A DNA stretch of 64,000 nt from Tissierella creatinini. Its GTDB lineage: Bacteria; Bacillota; Clostridia; Tissierellales; Tissierellaceae. The stretch lies in contig SUSS01000006.1 in NCBI GenBank assembly GCA_005046945.1, positions 1 through 64,000 on the forward strand. Direction: 5' to 3'. The translations under genes were made by a program, and so were the position numbers. Under the pieces are notes generated by a model. That model ran no database searches. It was not told the DNA's origin and saw nothing but the letters and a program-made list of their open reading frames with translations. This document shows positions 35,479-45,520 of the stretch, in pieces; within the stretch, counting starts at the first letter, position 1, and every line of letters begins with the position of its first letter.

Positions 35479-36111
35479 ATGATTACAGTTGAAGAAAAGT
35501 TGGATATGTTTAGGAAAATCATATATGAGGATGTAGAAGAAGAATTTATAAGAAGGATAGAAGAAATAGATATAAGGAATAAGGGGATTATTGAAAGTAA
35601 AAGAGTAGAATTGAAAAAGGCAAAGGAAGATTTGATAAGAAAAGAAAAAACCAATGCCATGATAAGACGAAATGAATTAATAGCTAAAAGATCCCAAGAG
35701 AATAACGAAAAAATCCTTCAGAAGAGACAAGAGATATTCAAGGATTTCTTGATATCATTAACAAAAAAGGCTATAGCCTTCTGCCATTCTGACTCTTATA
35801 AGGATTATTTTTTAAATCAACTTAAAGATAGGCTAGATGGGATTGAAGACTATGAAATTGTATTAAATATAAGCAAGGATGATTATTTAAACTTATCCCA
35901 TGATATATCGAAAATTGGAAAGTTAAAGAACAAAGAATTAATTATTGAAGCTATAGCTAATGAAGATATAATCGGAGGATTTATTATATCCGATAAGGAT
36001 AAGTCCTATAACTACAACTATAGTATCAAGTCGATGATTGAAGAAAATGAATATGAAATAGGAAGGAATTTGTTCCTAGCATTAGAGAAAAAAGGTGACC
36101 AGATTGAATGA
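35479..36111 (+). CDS. atpE: V-type ATPase subunit E
   Basis: The peripheral-stalk subunit that pairs with G/H. 210 residues: an N-terminal coiled coil of about 100 residues (ESKRVELKKAKEDLIRKEKT) and a C-terminal globular domain with EAIANEDIIGGFIISDKDKS, the segment that identifies the family. TTAGGTGGTGG precedes the ATG. Its last eight bases overlap the start of subunit A. Confidence 0.92.
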   Translation: MITVEEKLDMFRKIIYEDVEEEFIRRIEEIDIRNKGIIESKRVELKKAKEDLIRKEKTNAMIRRNELIAKRSQENNEKILQKRQEIFKDFLISLTKKAIAFCHSDSYKDYFLNQLKDRLDGIEDYEIVLNISKDDYLNLSHDISKIGKLKNKELIIEAIANEDIIGGFIISDKDKSYNYNYSIKSMIEENEYEIGRNLFLALEKKGDQIE

Positions 36112-37888
36112 GCTAAGAGGTAAGGTTCAAGTTATAAACGGCCCGGTTATAGTGGGTAAAGAAATGACCGGATTTAAGATGAGAGAGATGGTACTAGTAG
36201 GAGAAAAGAAGCTTATCGGTGAGATAATCTCAATCAACGGGGATTTTGGAACTATACAGGTATATGAGGAAACCGAAGGGGTAAGGAGGGATGAATATAT
36301 TATCTCTACAGGCCAACCCCTATCCTTAAAGCTAGGGCCCGGAATGATCGGCAATATGTTTGATGGTATACAAAGACCCTTAAAGAAGATAAAAAGCCAA
36401 TACGGCAACTTTATTCCCGAAGGAATTGGATTAATATCCTTGGATGAAGAGCAATTATGGGAGGTAGAGCTCAAGGTAAAGGTGGGGGATTATTTAAGCC
36501 AGGGGCAAGTCTTTGCCATAGTTCAGGAGACTCAACTAATCCAGCATAGGCTCTTGGTCCCTGTTGGCATAGAGGGCAAGGTCGTAAATGCAGTAGGTGA
36601 TGGGAAGTACAATTTTCATGATGAACTCCTAATAGTGGAGGATAGTAAAGGGATTAAACATCCAATTTATATGTATCAAGAGTGGCCTGTCAGAATTCAA
36701 AGACCCGTTGTAAAGAGGCTTCCTATAGAAAAATTATTAGTTACGGGCCAAAGAGTTTTAGATATGTTCTTTCCTATTGCAAGAGGGGGTACAACGGCAA
36801 TACCGGGAGGATTCGGTACAGGAAAGACTATGACCCAGCATCAGTTGGCAAAGTGGTCGGATGCAGACATCATAATCTATGTAGGCTGTGGGGAAAGAGG
36901 AAACGAGATGACCGAAGTTTTGGAAGACTTCCCCAAGCTGATAGACCCTAATACAAACAGGCCCTTGATGGAAAGGACCATATTGATTGCAAATACTTCG
37001 AATATGCCCGTTGCAGCTAGAGAAGCCAGTATCTATACAGGCATTACCATGGCTGAATACTTTAGGGATATGGGCTATAGTGTAGCTATTATGGCCGACT
37101 CCACATCCCGTTGGGCTGAGGCTCTAAGGGAAATATCAGGAAGGCTTGAGGAGATGCCTGCAGAAGAAGGTTATCCTGCATATCTACCTTCTAGACTGGC
37201 TCAATTCTATGAAAGAGCAGGATATGTGGAAACCCTGTCAGGAAAAGAAGGGTCCGTAACCATTATAGGTGCTGTATCACCTGCAGGTGGAGACTTCTCA
37301 GAGCCTGTAACCGAAAATACAAAGAGGTTTGTCTCAGTATTCTTAGGCTTAGATAAGGAATTAGCCTATTCCAGACATTACCCTGCCATAAACTGGTTGA
37401 CCTCCTACAGCGGATATACTCATATGATAAAGAATTACTATATAGAAAGGTTAAATGAGGATATCGAGCCAATAAGGGCAAAGATGCTAAAGCTTCTCTT
37501 TGAAGAAAGCAGTTTGCTAGAAATAGTCCTCTTAGTGGGGGAAGATGTTTTGCCGGATGATCAAAGGCTTATTCTTGAAATTGCCAAGGTGATAAAAAAT
37601 GGGTTTTTACAACAAAACGCCTTTCATGAAATAGACACCTTCGTCCCCTTGGAAAAGCAGCTTGAGATGTTGAAAACCATTGAATTACTCTATGATAGGG
37701 GCCTAAGATGTATAAAACAAAGTATACCTATATCCAAGGTTAGGGATGGAGACCTATATAGCCAGGTTATCAAAATGAAGTATAAAGTTCCAAATGACAA
37801 CTTGGATAAGTTGGAAGAGATAAAAAGTAATATAAATAGATTCTATGACAAGTTAGAATCCGATTACTCCAATTTGGAGGTAATATAA
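36104..37888 (+). CDS. atpA: V-type ATPase catalytic subunit A
   Basis: The catalytic ATP-binding subunit of the V1 hexamer. About 594 residues with the N-terminal barrel ([20 protein letters not shown]), the A-type bulge domain, Walker [16 protein letters not shown], Walker B region [20 protein letters not shown], and the catalytic Glu in [10 protein letters not shown] prefer TTG 36104, which follows AAAGGTGA at about five bases; GTG 36095 lies inside that site. The stop overlaps the subunit B start by one base. Confidence 0.97.
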   Translation: MNELRGKVQVINGPVIVGKEMTGFKMREMVLVGEKKLIGEIISINGDFGTIQVYEETEGVRRDEYIISTGQPLSLKLGPGMIGNMFDGIQRPLKKIKSQYGNFIPEGIGLISLDEEQLWEVELKVKVGDYLSQGQVFAIVQETQLIQHRLLVPVGIEGKVVNAVGDGKYNFHDELLIVEDSKGIKHPIYMYQEWPVRIQRPVVKRLPIEKLLVTGQRVLDMFFPIARGGTTAIPGGFGTGKTMTQHQLAKWSDADIIIYVGCGERGNEMTEVLEDFPKLIDPNTNRPLMERTILIANTSNMPVAAREASIYTGITMAEYFRDMGYSVAIMADSTSRWAEALREISGRLEEMPAEEGYPAYLPSRLAQFYERAGYVETLSGKEGSVTIIGAVSPAGGDFSEPVTENTKRFVSVFLGLDKELAYSRHYPAINWLTSYSGYTHMIKNYYIERLNEDIEPIRAKMLKLLFEESSLLEIVLLVGEDVLPDDQRLILEIAKVIKNGFLQQNAFHEIDTFVPLEKQLEMLKTIELLYDRGLRCIKQSIPISKVRDGDLYSQVIKMKYKVPNDNLDKLEEIKSNINRFYDKLESDYSNLEVI

Positions 37889-39258
37889 TGAAGAAGGAAT
37901 ATTTAACCTTAGATAAAGTAGAGGGAGCCTTAATAGAGCTTTCCAATGTTCACAAAGTGGGTTATGGTGAAATAGTACAAATCGAAAATAAAGGAGAAAA
38001 AAAGGTAGGAAGAGTTATCAAGATAGATGGGGATAAGGTAGTTATCCAGGTATTTGGAGCAACTTTGGGCCTCTCAGTTGATAATACAAAGGTAAGCTTT
38101 AAAGAAAAGCCATTTGAAATCCCTCTATCTAAGTCCATATTGGGAAGAACCTTCAATGGCATAGGCAAGACCATAGACAAGGGTGGAGACATATATTCGG
38201 ATAAATTCTATAATGTAAACGGCAGGCCCATAAATCCTGTAGCCAGGGAGTACCCGAGAAACTATATACAGACTGGTATATCATCCATAGATGCCCTTGC
38301 TACCTTGATAAGAGGGCAAAAATTACCAATATTCTCCGGAGCCGGATTGCCCCACAATGAACTGGCAGCCCAAATTGTAAGGCATGCAAGAATAAAGCTG
38401 GATGGGGCTGAAAGTGATAATTTCTCTATAGTATTTGCTGCCATAGGGGTGAAACACGATGAGGCCTTTTACTTTAAAGAGCAATTTAGGCAGGCGGGAG
38501 TGCAGAACAAGGTAGTTATGTATATAAATTATGCAGACGACCCAATAATGGAAAGAATCATAGCCCCAAAATGTGCCTTAACAGCAGCCGAGTATTTGGC
38601 CTATGAAGAAAACCAACATGTTTTAGTTATTATGACGGATATTACAAGCTATGGAGAAGCCTTGAGAGAGGTATCCTCCCTAAGAGAAGAAGTTCCCAGC
38701 AGAAAGGGATATCCGGGCTACCTTTATTCCGATTTAGCATCTTTGTATGAGAGAGCCGGAATGATAAAAGGAATTGATGGGTCGGTAACCTTGATTCCAA
38801 TATTGACCATGCCAAACGATGATATAACACACCCAATTCCTGACTTGACAGGCTATATTACTGAAGGGCAAATAGTATTGTCCAGAGACCTATACCAAAA
38901 GAATGTCTATCCACCAATAAATGTATTGCCTTCTTTATCAAGACTTATGAAGGATGGTATTGGAGAAGGCTATACCAGGGAGGACCATGGGGATGTGGCA
39001 AACCAATTATTTGCATCCTATTCAAAGGTACAGGATGTAAGAGCCTTGGCACAGATAGTAGGTGAAGATGACTTGTCTGAAAGGGACAGAAAGTATCTGA
39101 AATTTGGAAATGAGTTTGAAGAGAACTTTGTTTCGCAAGGCAGAAATGAGGATAGGGACTTGATGGATACTTTGAATCTTGCCTGGGAGTTGTTTGCCAT
39201 ATTGCCCATGGAGGAATTAGATAGGCTGAGTCCTAAATTAATAGAAAAGTATATGTAA
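37888..39258 (+). CDS. atpB: V-type ATPase regulatory subunit B
   Basis: The non-catalytic partner of subunit A. 456 residues with [11 protein letters not shown]-like sequence (here [20 protein letters not shown]), [15 protein letters not shown] in place of a Walker A loop, [20 protein letters not shown] and [14 protein letters not shown]. The degenerate phosphate loop is normal for B. Its ATG overlaps the stop of subunit A, so the two are translationally coupled, fitting their equal stoichiometry. Confidence 0.97.
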   Translation: MKKEYLTLDKVEGALIELSNVHKVGYGEIVQIENKGEKKVGRVIKIDGDKVVIQVFGATLGLSVDNTKVSFKEKPFEIPLSKSILGRTFNGIGKTIDKGGDIYSDKFYNVNGRPINPVAREYPRNYIQTGISSIDALATLIRGQKLPIFSGAGLPHNELAAQIVRHARIKLDGAESDNFSIVFAAIGVKHDEAFYFKEQFRQAGVQNKVVMYINYADDPIMERIIAPKCALTAAEYLAYEENQHVLVIMTDITSYGEALREVSSLREEVPSRKGYPGYLYSDLASLYERAGMIKGIDGSVTLIPILTMPNDDITHPIPDLTGYITEGQIVLSRDLYQKNVYPPINVLPSLSRLMKDGIGEGYTREDHGDVANQLFASYSKVQDVRALAQIVGEDDLSERDRKYLKFGNEFEENFVSQGRNEDRDLMDTLNLAWELFAILPMEELDRLSPKLIEKYM

Positions 39259-39270
39259 GGGTGTGATGGT

Positions 39271-39900
39271 ATGGCAGTTTATAAGGCAACTCCTACAAAA
39301 GCCAATCTATTGAAATTCAAAGCTTCTCTTGAGTTTGCAAAAAAAGGCTATGAGCTCTTGGATAGAAAGAGAACTGTGCTCATAAGGGAAATGATGTCCT
39401 TAATCGATAAGGCAGGTGACCTTCAAGAAAAGATTGATAACCAGTTTCAAAATGCATATCATTCTCTTCAATTGGCGAATATTTCCATGGGGACAGACTT
39501 GGTAGAATCAATAGCAAACTCCATGAAAAGTGAAGATCCCTTTGATATATTATTTAAGTCTGTTATGGGTGTAGAGATGCCAATGATTAAGAGTAATGAG
39601 AAGCCTTTAATAACCCAATATGGCTTCTATAGAACAAATGTTACCTTCGATCAGGCTGTATTAAACTTTGTCGGTATTAGAAGGCTAATATATGAATTGG
39701 CAGAGGTAGAAAACTCAGTATATAGATTGGCCATGGAAATTAAAAAGACACAGAAGAGGGCAAATGCATTAAACAAAATACAGATTCCTAAGTATGAAAA
39801 TATTATTAAATATATATACAATGTACTTGAAGAGAAGGATAGGGAGGATTTCTTTAGACTTAAGAAGGTGAAGGGTAGGACCAACAAAACAAATCCTTGA
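39271..39900 (+). CDS. atpD: V-type ATPase subunit D
   Basis: The central rotor shaft. 209 residues, two long helices with TPTKANLLKFKASLEFAKKG near the N-terminus and KKTQKRANALNKIQIPKYEN near the C-terminus, both diagnostic. GTGTGATGG precedes ATG 39271. It is the last gene of the operon; a 14-bp inverted repeat begins within its last codons. Confidence 0.96.
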   Translation: MAVYKATPTKANLLKFKASLEFAKKGYELLDRKRTVLIREMMSLIDKAGDLQEKIDNQFQNAYHSLQLANISMGTDLVESIANSMKSEDPFDILFKSVMGVEMPMIKSNEKPLITQYGFYRTNVTFDQAVLNFVGIRRLIYELAEVENSVYRLAMEIKKTQKRANALNKIQIPKYENIIKYIYNVLEEKDREDFFRLKKVKGRTNKTNP

Positions 39901-39930
39901 TTTCATAAAGAAATCAAGGATTTAATTATA
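39891..39930 (+). terminator. Probable terminator of the V-ATPase operon
   Basis: AAATCCTTGATTTC-ataaa-GAAATCAAGGATTT is a perfect 14-bp stem (39891-39923). Only a short T-rich run follows, so termination may be partial. Confidence 0.65.
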
Positions 39931-39937
39931 CACGAAA

Positions 39938-39966
39938 TTGACATAGAAAATGCATAGTGATATAAT
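39938..39966 (+). promoter_or_regulatory. Consensus promoter of rex
   Basis: TTGACA (39938-39943), a 17-bp spacer and TATAAT (39961-39966). The following GTTAACAAAG contains TTAACAA, one half of the known Rex operator (TTGTTAANNNNTTAACAA), so autoregulation is possible but unproven. Confidence 0.85.
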
Positions 39967-39998
39967 GTTAACAAAGAAAGATTGGGTGATGAACAATT

Positions 39999-40637
39999 AT
40001 GAATAAGGATTCACAGGTATCTATTACTGTAATCAGAAGATTACCAAAATACCATAGATATTTAACTGACCTTCTTAAAAAAGGGATAAATAGAATTTCC
40101 TCACAGGAACTCAGTGCCTTGACAGGATTTACTGCCTCGCAGATAAGACAGGATTTGAATAACTTCGGGGGTTTTGGACAACAAGGATATGGGTATAATG
40201 TAGAGGATTTGCATCGTGAACTAGGAAAGATACTTGGCTTAGACAAACATTATAATGCAGTTATATGTGGAACTGGCAACCTAGGACAGTCGATTGCCAA
40301 TTACAAGGGAATCGAGGATGCAGGAATCAAGGTAATTTCCCTATTCGATAGAAATCCAAAGATGGTTGGTATGAAAATAAGAGATATTGAAGTAAGAGAT
40401 ATCGACATATTAGAGGAATTCATAATCAAGAACAAGGTTGAAATTGGAATAATCACAGTTCCAAAGGAAGGAGCTCAGCCTATAGCAGATAGACTGGTGA
40501 AAGCCGGAATAAAAGGAATATGGAATTTTGCCCCAACTGATTTAAATGTGCCTGAGGGAGTAATCGTTGAAAATGTTAGATTGAATGAGAGTATATTCAT
40601 ACTTTCATATTTTCTTAACGCAATGAATAAAAAATAA
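39999..40637 (+). CDS. rex: Redox-sensing transcriptional repressor Rex
   Basis: Senses the NADH/NAD ratio and represses fermentation and respiration genes when NADH is low. 212 residues: an N-terminal winged helix (SITVIRRLPKYHRYLTDLLK, then RISSQELSALTGFTASQIRQ DLNNFG) and a C-terminal Rossmann domain (VICGTGNLGQSIANYKG, with GIWNFAPTDLNVPEGV). Length and motifs are typical. It sits between the V-ATPase operon and the first glutamate dehydrogenase gene. Confidence 0.97.
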   Translation: MNKDSQVSITVIRRLPKYHRYLTDLLKKGINRISSQELSALTGFTASQIRQDLNNFGGFGQQGYGYNVEDLHRELGKILGLDKHYNAVICGTGNLGQSIANYKGIEDAGIKVISLFDRNPKMVGMKIRDIEVRDIDILEEFIIKNKVEIGIITVPKEGAQPIADRLVKAGIKGIWNFAPTDLNVPEGVIVENVRLNESIFILSYFLNAMNKK

Positions 40638-40652
40638 CTCTATACAAATTAT

Positions 40653-40706
40653 AACTAGGTGAGTGATATCACTCACCTAGTTGCAGCGGTTTCATCGATG
40701 CTTAAA
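40653..40706 (+). repeat. Two-hairpin intergenic repeat, copy C (one hairpin)
   Basis: Hairpin 1 is long and perfect: AACTAGGTGAGTGAT pairs with ATCACTCACCTAGTT (40653-40682). GCAGCGG and TTTCATCGATGCTTAA follow directly; hairpin 2 is missing. It lies 30 bases before the gdh start, so it is probably in the gdh leader or ends the rex transcript. Confidence 0.6.
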
Positions 40707-40735
40707 ACGTTTTCAAAAACTAAGGAGGTTTTAAT

Positions 40736-42001
40736 TTGACAAATGAAGTATTAAATCCATTTGAGAGTGCCCAGCTTCAGATTAGAAAGGCATGTGATGC
40801 TCTTGGCTTAGAGCCAGCTGTATATGAACTTCTTAAAGAACCTAAAAGAGTTATTGAAGTAAGTATTCCTGTAAGGATGGACGATGGCACTACTAAGGTG
40901 TTTAAGGGATATAGATCTCTTCACAACGATGCTGTAGGTCCAGGAAAGGGAGGAATAAGATTTCATCCAGGCGTAAATGCAGATGAGGTAAAGGCCTTGT
41001 CCATATGGATGACCTTTAAATGTTGTGTAACAGGTATCCCATATGGAGGAGGTAAGGGTGGAGTAACAGTAGACCCTCAATCCCTATCCCAGGCTGAGCT
41101 TGAAAGATTGTCCAGAGGTTACATTCAAGGATTATATAAATATCTAGGTGAGCAGATGGATGTTCCTGCTCCGGATGTTAATACAAATGGTCAAATTATG
41201 GCTTGGATGATGGATGAATACATTAAGCTTACAGGTAAATTCTCTTTGGGAACAATTACCGGAAAGCCGGTTGAATGGGGAGGCTCCAAGGGAAGAAATG
41301 AAGCCACAGGCTTTGGAGTAGCGGTAGTTACAAGAGAGTTAGCAAAGAAATATGGTATAGATATTAGCGGGGCAAAAGTTGCAGTTCAAGGCTTTGGTAA
41401 CGTAGGAAGCTTTACTGTAAAGAATGTTCAAGCTCAAGGAGCCAAAATCGTAGCCCTTGCTGAATGGGCTAAGGAAGTTGGAACATACGCATTATATAAT
41501 GAAGATGGCTTGGATTATGAGGATATGGCTAAGTACATGGAGGAACATAAAAGCCTTGTGAATTATCCAAAGGCAAAGATGATTTCACTGGACGAATTCT
41601 GGGAACTAGATATGGATATTCTTATCCCTTCCGCTTTAGAAAATGCCATAACTGAACAATTGGCTGAAAAGATAAAGGCAAAGATAATCTGTGAAGGAGC
41701 AAATGGACCAGTAACTCCCGATGCTGATATAGTTCTTGAAAAGAGAGGCATAGTGGTAGCACCTGATATCCTAGCAAATTCAGGCGGTGTAACAGTATCC
41801 TACTTTGAGTGGGTTCAAAACCTATATGGCTACTACTGGTCAGAGAAGGAAGTAGTAGAAAAGCAAGAAATTGCAATGGTAGATGCCTTTAATGCCATTT
41901 GGAAGATAAAAGAAGCACACAATGTATCCATGAGAAACGCAACATATATGTATTCAGTTAAGAAAGTTGCAGATGTAATGAAATTAAGAGGCTGGTATTA
42001 G
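40736..42001 (+). CDS. gdhA: Glutamate dehydrogenase, copy 1
   Basis: Oxidises glutamate to 2-oxoglutarate and ammonia; a key step in clostridial amino-acid fermentation. 421 residues of the hexameric class: GPGKGGIRFHPGVNADEVKAL with the catalytic-region Lys, PYGGGKGGVTVDP, VPAPDVNTNGQIMAWMMDEY, and the Rossmann motif VQGFGNVGS. EWGGSKGRNEATGFGV follows the NAD-dependent type. It has a TTG start with AAGGAGGT seven bases upstream. A close paralogue lies at 53904 on the other strand. Confidence 0.97.
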   Translation: MTNEVLNPFESAQLQIRKACDALGLEPAVYELLKEPKRVIEVSIPVRMDDGTTKVFKGYRSLHNDAVGPGKGGIRFHPGVNADEVKALSIWMTFKCCVTGIPYGGGKGGVTVDPQSLSQAELERLSRGYIQGLYKYLGEQMDVPAPDVNTNGQIMAWMMDEYIKLTGKFSLGTITGKPVEWGGSKGRNEATGFGVAVVTRELAKKYGIDISGAKVAVQGFGNVGSFTVKNVQAQGAKIVALAEWAKEVGTYALYNEDGLDYEDMAKYMEEHKSLVNYPKAKMISLDEFWELDMDILIPSALENAITEQLAEKIKAKIICEGANGPVTPDADIVLEKRGIVVAPDILANSGGVTVSYFEWVQNLYGYYWSEKEVVEKQEIAMVDAFNAIWKIKEAHNVSMRNATYMYSVKKVADVMKLRGWY

Positions 42002-42003
42002 GT

Positions 42004-42042
42004 ACAATAGGGGCAGACATCTGTCCCTATTGTCACGTTTTT
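42004..42042 (+). terminator. Terminator of gdh copy 1
   Basis: ACAATAGGGGCA (42004-42015) pairs with TGTCCCTATTGT (42022-42033), followed by CACGTTTTT. Confidence 0.8.
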
Positions 42043-42128
42043 GGAATTGTTATGAACAGTAGCATTTCCATTAAGGATTGATTGAGTCTTACTTCCCGCA
42101 ATTATTTCATGCATTGGTAAAGAATGCA

Positions 42129-43049
42129 TTACTCGATTGACCATCTTCTCCACTTATGTTTTTCAAAATCTCTTAAGTCCCTATCGTCGTTGGACTCTAA
42201 AAATTCATCGATTCTTTTCAATAATAGCTCCTTATGTTCCGGCAGTTTTCCTTTTAATATTAAGGTATTTGTCTTATGGGTTCCGTTAAAGATGGTATTT
42301 CTCATATTCAAGTTCTCAAGTAATAGCCTTTCTTCTAAGATGTATTCCAGAGGTTTTAACTTTATAAATTCCCTGGTTTTTACTTTCTCAATCAGCTTAG
42401 CGTCCTTAAATAGAACTAATGAAACTAGGGTGATTACCTGGGGATTGAAGTTGGATAGCATTTTTCCCGTATCTGTGGCACTTTTTTTGCTCCAAGTTTT
42501 TCCTCCCAAGCCCAGCATAATATAGGTGGAATAACCTATATTTAACTCCTCCAATTTAGCCATTGCCTTGTTATTTTCTTCAACTGTAACCCCTTTATTA
42601 TGAAAAGCTAGTATCTCATCATTTCCTGATTCAATCCCTAAGGATAATTCTCCCATACTATTACTTTTAAGTTCTAATAGTTCATCATCGCTTTTTCTTA
42701 AAACATCATCAGCCCTTGCAAAGCTACTGATATTCTTGACTTCGGGGAAGTGTTCCTTTACTAATTTTATTATATTAATTAAGCTAGGAGTATCCAAACA
42801 AAAGGGATTCCCACCGGCTAGAACCACCTTTTCAACGGGACTTCTTCTAGAGGCATTCAATTCCTTTAATCTTAATATATGAGACTTGATTTCTTCGAGA
42901 GCAAGTTTTCTAAATTTGTTATCATGATTGAGATCGCAATACAAGCATTTATTCCAACTGCAACCTATTGTAACAGGGATTGCCAAGCTAAAGGCTTGGG
43001 TCATAGGCACATAAAAATATCCGCCGTATTCGCCATATATATCGTCCAT
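42129..43049 (-). CDS. Radical SAM protein with CX4CX2C cluster motif
   Basis: A 306-residue radical SAM protein. The cluster motif reads GCSWNKCLYCD, with four residues between the first two Cys instead of the usual three. VLAGGNPFCLD is the GGE-equivalent segment and SLGIESGNDEIL is the conserved ELP3/MiaB-like fold strand. It ends in a basic region. Similar short radical SAM proteins with this spacing occur in anaerobes without known function. GGAGGTG precedes ATG 43049. It is transcribed alone, convergent with gdh copy 1. Confidence 0.87.
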   Translation of the reverse strand: MDDIYGEYGGYFYVPMTQAFSLAIPVTIGCSWNKCLYCDLNHDNKFRKLALEEIKSHILRLKELNASRRSPVEKVVLAGGNPFCLDTPSLINIIKLVKEHFPEVKNISSFARADDVLRKSDDELLELKSNSMGELSLGIESGNDEILAFHNKGVTVEENNKAMAKLEELNIGYSTYIMLGLGGKTWSKKSATDTGKMLSNFNPQVITLVSLVLFKDAKLIEKVKTREFIKLKPLEYILEERLLLENLNMRNTIFNGTHKTNTLILKGKLPEHKELLLKRIDEFLESNDDRDLRDFEKHKWRRWSIE

Positions 43050-43152
43050 GTCACACCTCCATAATAAAGTATAATATCATATTTACCCAAATATATTAAA
43101 TTAAGTTATTTTAGGATATAGATAGGATAGATAAACGACATCAATAATATGA

Positions 43153-43182
43153 TTGAGATAATTTTCCCATTGAGGGTATAAT
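43153..43182 (+). promoter_or_regulatory. Promoter of the DUF4846 gene
   Basis: TTGAGA (43153-43158), an 18-bp spacer and TATAAT (43177-43182). Transcription would begin near 43189, so repeat copy D is at the very 5' end of the leader. Confidence 0.65.
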
Positions 43183-43185
43183 ATG

Positions 43186-43222
43186 TTAAGTAATTGCTAG
43201 GCAATTGCATCTGATATTTAAA
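43186..43222 (+). repeat. Two-hairpin intergenic repeat, copy D (second hairpin only)
   Basis: AATTGC-TAG-GCAATT (43192-43206) is followed by GCATCTGATATTTAAA. It matches the second half of copies A and F, and hairpin 1 is absent. Confidence 0.5.
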
Positions 43223-43267
43223 CGATTTTGAGAAAATTATTAGAGGAGGTATTCACAGGAGAAGCCT

Positions 43268-44164
43268 ATGAAAACTATAACAATTCTAATCATAATGTTA
43301 ACCCTATTAGCAGGCTGTAACCCCAATAATCCTAAAGATATACCAAAACAGCAAAAAATTCCATCCCAATCAAATATCCAAGCGCCTCTTGCTCCTGAAT
43401 ATAATCTAGTCAACCCAGAAGGGATCACTATAGGGGAAAGGTATTTAACTCCCGAAGAATATAAGAGGGTGGAGTTAGCTGAGGATAGTTTCGGTCAATA
43501 CTTAAGAAACTCTAAATTAAAGCCTTATGGAGAAAAAGTTCTATATTATGATGGAAGAGAGAAAAACAAAACCAATGTCTATGATAGCGTTTTTGACGTG
43601 GATATAGGGGATAGGGATTTGCACCAATGTGCCGATGCCATAATGCTCTTAAGGGGGGAATACCTATATTCCCAAAAGCTTTATGATAAGCTCCATTTTA
43701 ACTTTGTTTCAGGCTTTAAGGCTGATTACAGTAAATGGATGGATGGGTATAGAATAAAGGTAGAGGGAAATAAGGTGACTTATTATAAGACAAGCCAACC
43801 CTCAAATACATATGAAGACTTTAGAAATTTTATGAATATGGTATTTGCATATTCCGGCACCTTGTCCTTAGAAAAAGAACTGGAACCTGTAGAAGTTAGG
43901 GATATGGAAATAGGAGATGTGTTTATTGTCGGTGGTAGTCCAGGACATGCTATAATTGTCGTAGATATGGCTACTAATGAATCGGGAGATAAAATATTTA
44001 TGATGGCCCAATCCTATATGCCGGCCCAAGAAACTCAGCTTCTCATAAATCCCAAGGATGAAAGTATAAGCCCTTGGTACAAATTAAATGATGAAGAACG
44101 CTTAATAACACCTGAGTGGACCTTTGAATGGGATAATATAAAGAGGTTCGCACCGTTAAGCTAG
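43268..44164 (+). CDS. DUF4846 family lipoprotein
   Basis: A 298-residue exported lipoprotein of unknown function. The signal peptide ends in a lipobox LLAGC (Cys at residue 17). A short Pro/Gln-rich linker follows. The domain contains the family features YLRNSKLKPYGEKVLYYDG, DLHQCADAIMLLRGEYLYSQ and DVFIVGGSPGHAIIVVDMA. The last segment, with Gly-His-Ala, recalls NlpC/P60-like hydrolases, but the catalytic set is not clear. It probably acts at the cell surface. AGAGGAGG lies upstream. Confidence 0.9.
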   Translation: MKTITILIIMLTLLAGCNPNNPKDIPKQQKIPSQSNIQAPLAPEYNLVNPEGITIGERYLTPEEYKRVELAEDSFGQYLRNSKLKPYGEKVLYYDGREKNKTNVYDSVFDVDIGDRDLHQCADAIMLLRGEYLYSQKLYDKLHFNFVSGFKADYSKWMDGYRIKVEGNKVTYYKTSQPSNTYEDFRNFMNMVFAYSGTLSLEKELEPVEVRDMEIGDVFIVGGSPGHAIIVVDMATNESGDKIFMMAQSYMPAQETQLLINPKDESISPWYKLNDEERLITPEWTFEWDNIKRFAPLS

Positions 44165-44244
44165 GGTAATACAAATAAAAGCAAAGGAATAATTCACGGA
44201 AAGAGATGACTTGCAGTATGGAGGAGGCCAGAACTAAAGGCATT

Positions 44245-45501
44245 ATGAAAATCGGTTATGCATGTAAATTAATAGGAGTGCCAAATACAAATACAAAATC
44301 CTGCACGCTAAAAAGTGCAACTAGTGAGAGATTAAGCGAATTAATTGAGCATAATATAGGGGCCCTGAATAATGCAATTGACTACAATATAGATAATAAT
44401 ATAAAGCTCTTTCGAATTAGCTCTGACATCATCCCCTTTGGCTCAAGTGAGATTAATCAAGTAAAGTGGTGGGAGATATTTTCCCAGGAGCTGGATTCAA
44501 TAGGTAAGAAGATTAAAGAAAGCAATATGCGGGTTTCAGTACATCCTGGACAATATACGGTATTGAATTCAAACAATGAAGATGTGGTAAAAAAGGCTGT
44601 AGATGATTTAATTTATCATACTAGGATTTTGGATTCCCTTAAAGTGAATTGTAATCACAAGATGGTTCTTCATATAGGCGGAGCCTATGATGATAAGAAG
44701 AAAGCTATTCAAAGATTTATGGATAATTACTCTCTACTTGAGGACAATGTGAAAAAGAGGCTGGTCATTGAAAATGATGACAAAATCTATAATATAGAAG
44801 AAGTCCTTGATATAGGTATCAAGCTGGATATGCCTGTAATATTTGACAATCTGCATCATGAGATAAATAGGCCGGATAATCCTATGGATGAAAAATATTG
44901 GATTGACCAATGCAAGAATACATGGAAAAGAGAGGATGGTCCACAAAAAGTCCATTATTCACAGCAAGCTAAAGATAAAAAGACCGGGTCCCACTCTGAC
45001 TTTATAGGCATAGAGAAATTCTTAGACTTCTTAGAAGGCTTGGAAAGAAATGATATAGATATAATGCTGGAAGTTAAAGACAAGAATCTCTCTTGTATTA
45101 AATGTATCAATTGCACTGACCCAAATTTAAGAATTAATGCTCTGGAAAAGGAATGGTCTAAGTACAAATATACTATTTTAGAGCATTCCCATATAGCTTA
45201 TCTAAAAATGAGGAATTTACTGAAGGATAAAGAAGAATTCAATCCCGTTCTCTTCTACACTATATTGGAAAATGGCCTTGAAAAAGACAGGGACACTGGA
45301 AGTTTTGAGAATGCAGCCCTTCATGTTTGGGGATACTTTAAAAATAAGGCTAGTGAAAAGGAGAGAAATGATTTTTTTAAGCAAATAGAGAGGTTTAAAA
45401 AGCAGGAGATAGGTATAAATATAGTAAAGAATAATTTGAGAAAGCTTACAGAAAAATATAAGGAAAGCTATCTTTTAAATTCTTATTACTTTGATTTGTA
45501 A
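44245..45501 (+). CDS. uvsE: UV damage endonuclease UvsE
   Basis: Nicks DNA 5' to UV photoproducts and starts repair independent of UvrABC. About 418 residues on a TIM barrel, starting MKIGYACKLIGVPNTNTKSC. Family motifs include FRISSDIIPFGSS, RVSVHPGQYTVLNS, LVIENDDKIYNIEEVL and VIFDNLHHE, which supply the metal ligands. A C-terminal extension of about 100 residues (from residue 320) is seen in many Firmicute members. I chose ATG 44245, the family start; ATG 44206 would add 13 residues. It overlaps the region of the next gene's alternative start. Confidence 0.93.
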   Translation: MKIGYACKLIGVPNTNTKSCTLKSATSERLSELIEHNIGALNNAIDYNIDNNIKLFRISSDIIPFGSSEINQVKWWEIFSQELDSIGKKIKESNMRVSVHPGQYTVLNSNNEDVVKKAVDDLIYHTRILDSLKVNCNHKMVLHIGGAYDDKKKAIQRFMDNYSLLEDNVKKRLVIENDDKIYNIEEVLDIGIKLDMPVIFDNLHHEINRPDNPMDEKYWIDQCKNTWKREDGPQKVHYSQQAKDKKTGSHSDFIGIEKFLDFLEGLERNDIDIMLEVKDKNLSCIKCINCTDPNLRINALEKEWSKYKYTILEHSHIAYLKMRNLLKDKEEFNPVLFYTILENGLEKDRDTGSFENAALHVWGYFKNKASEKERNDFFKQIERFKKQEIGINIVKNNLRKLTEKYKESYLLNSYYFDL

Positions 45502-45520
45502 AACTAAGGAGTTGATATTT

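Noticed and set aside
36682-36951. 89-codon plus-strand frame within the V-ATPase A gene
   Set aside because: It overlaps a confident gene in another frame and has no start signal; basic residue content is typical of a shifted frame.
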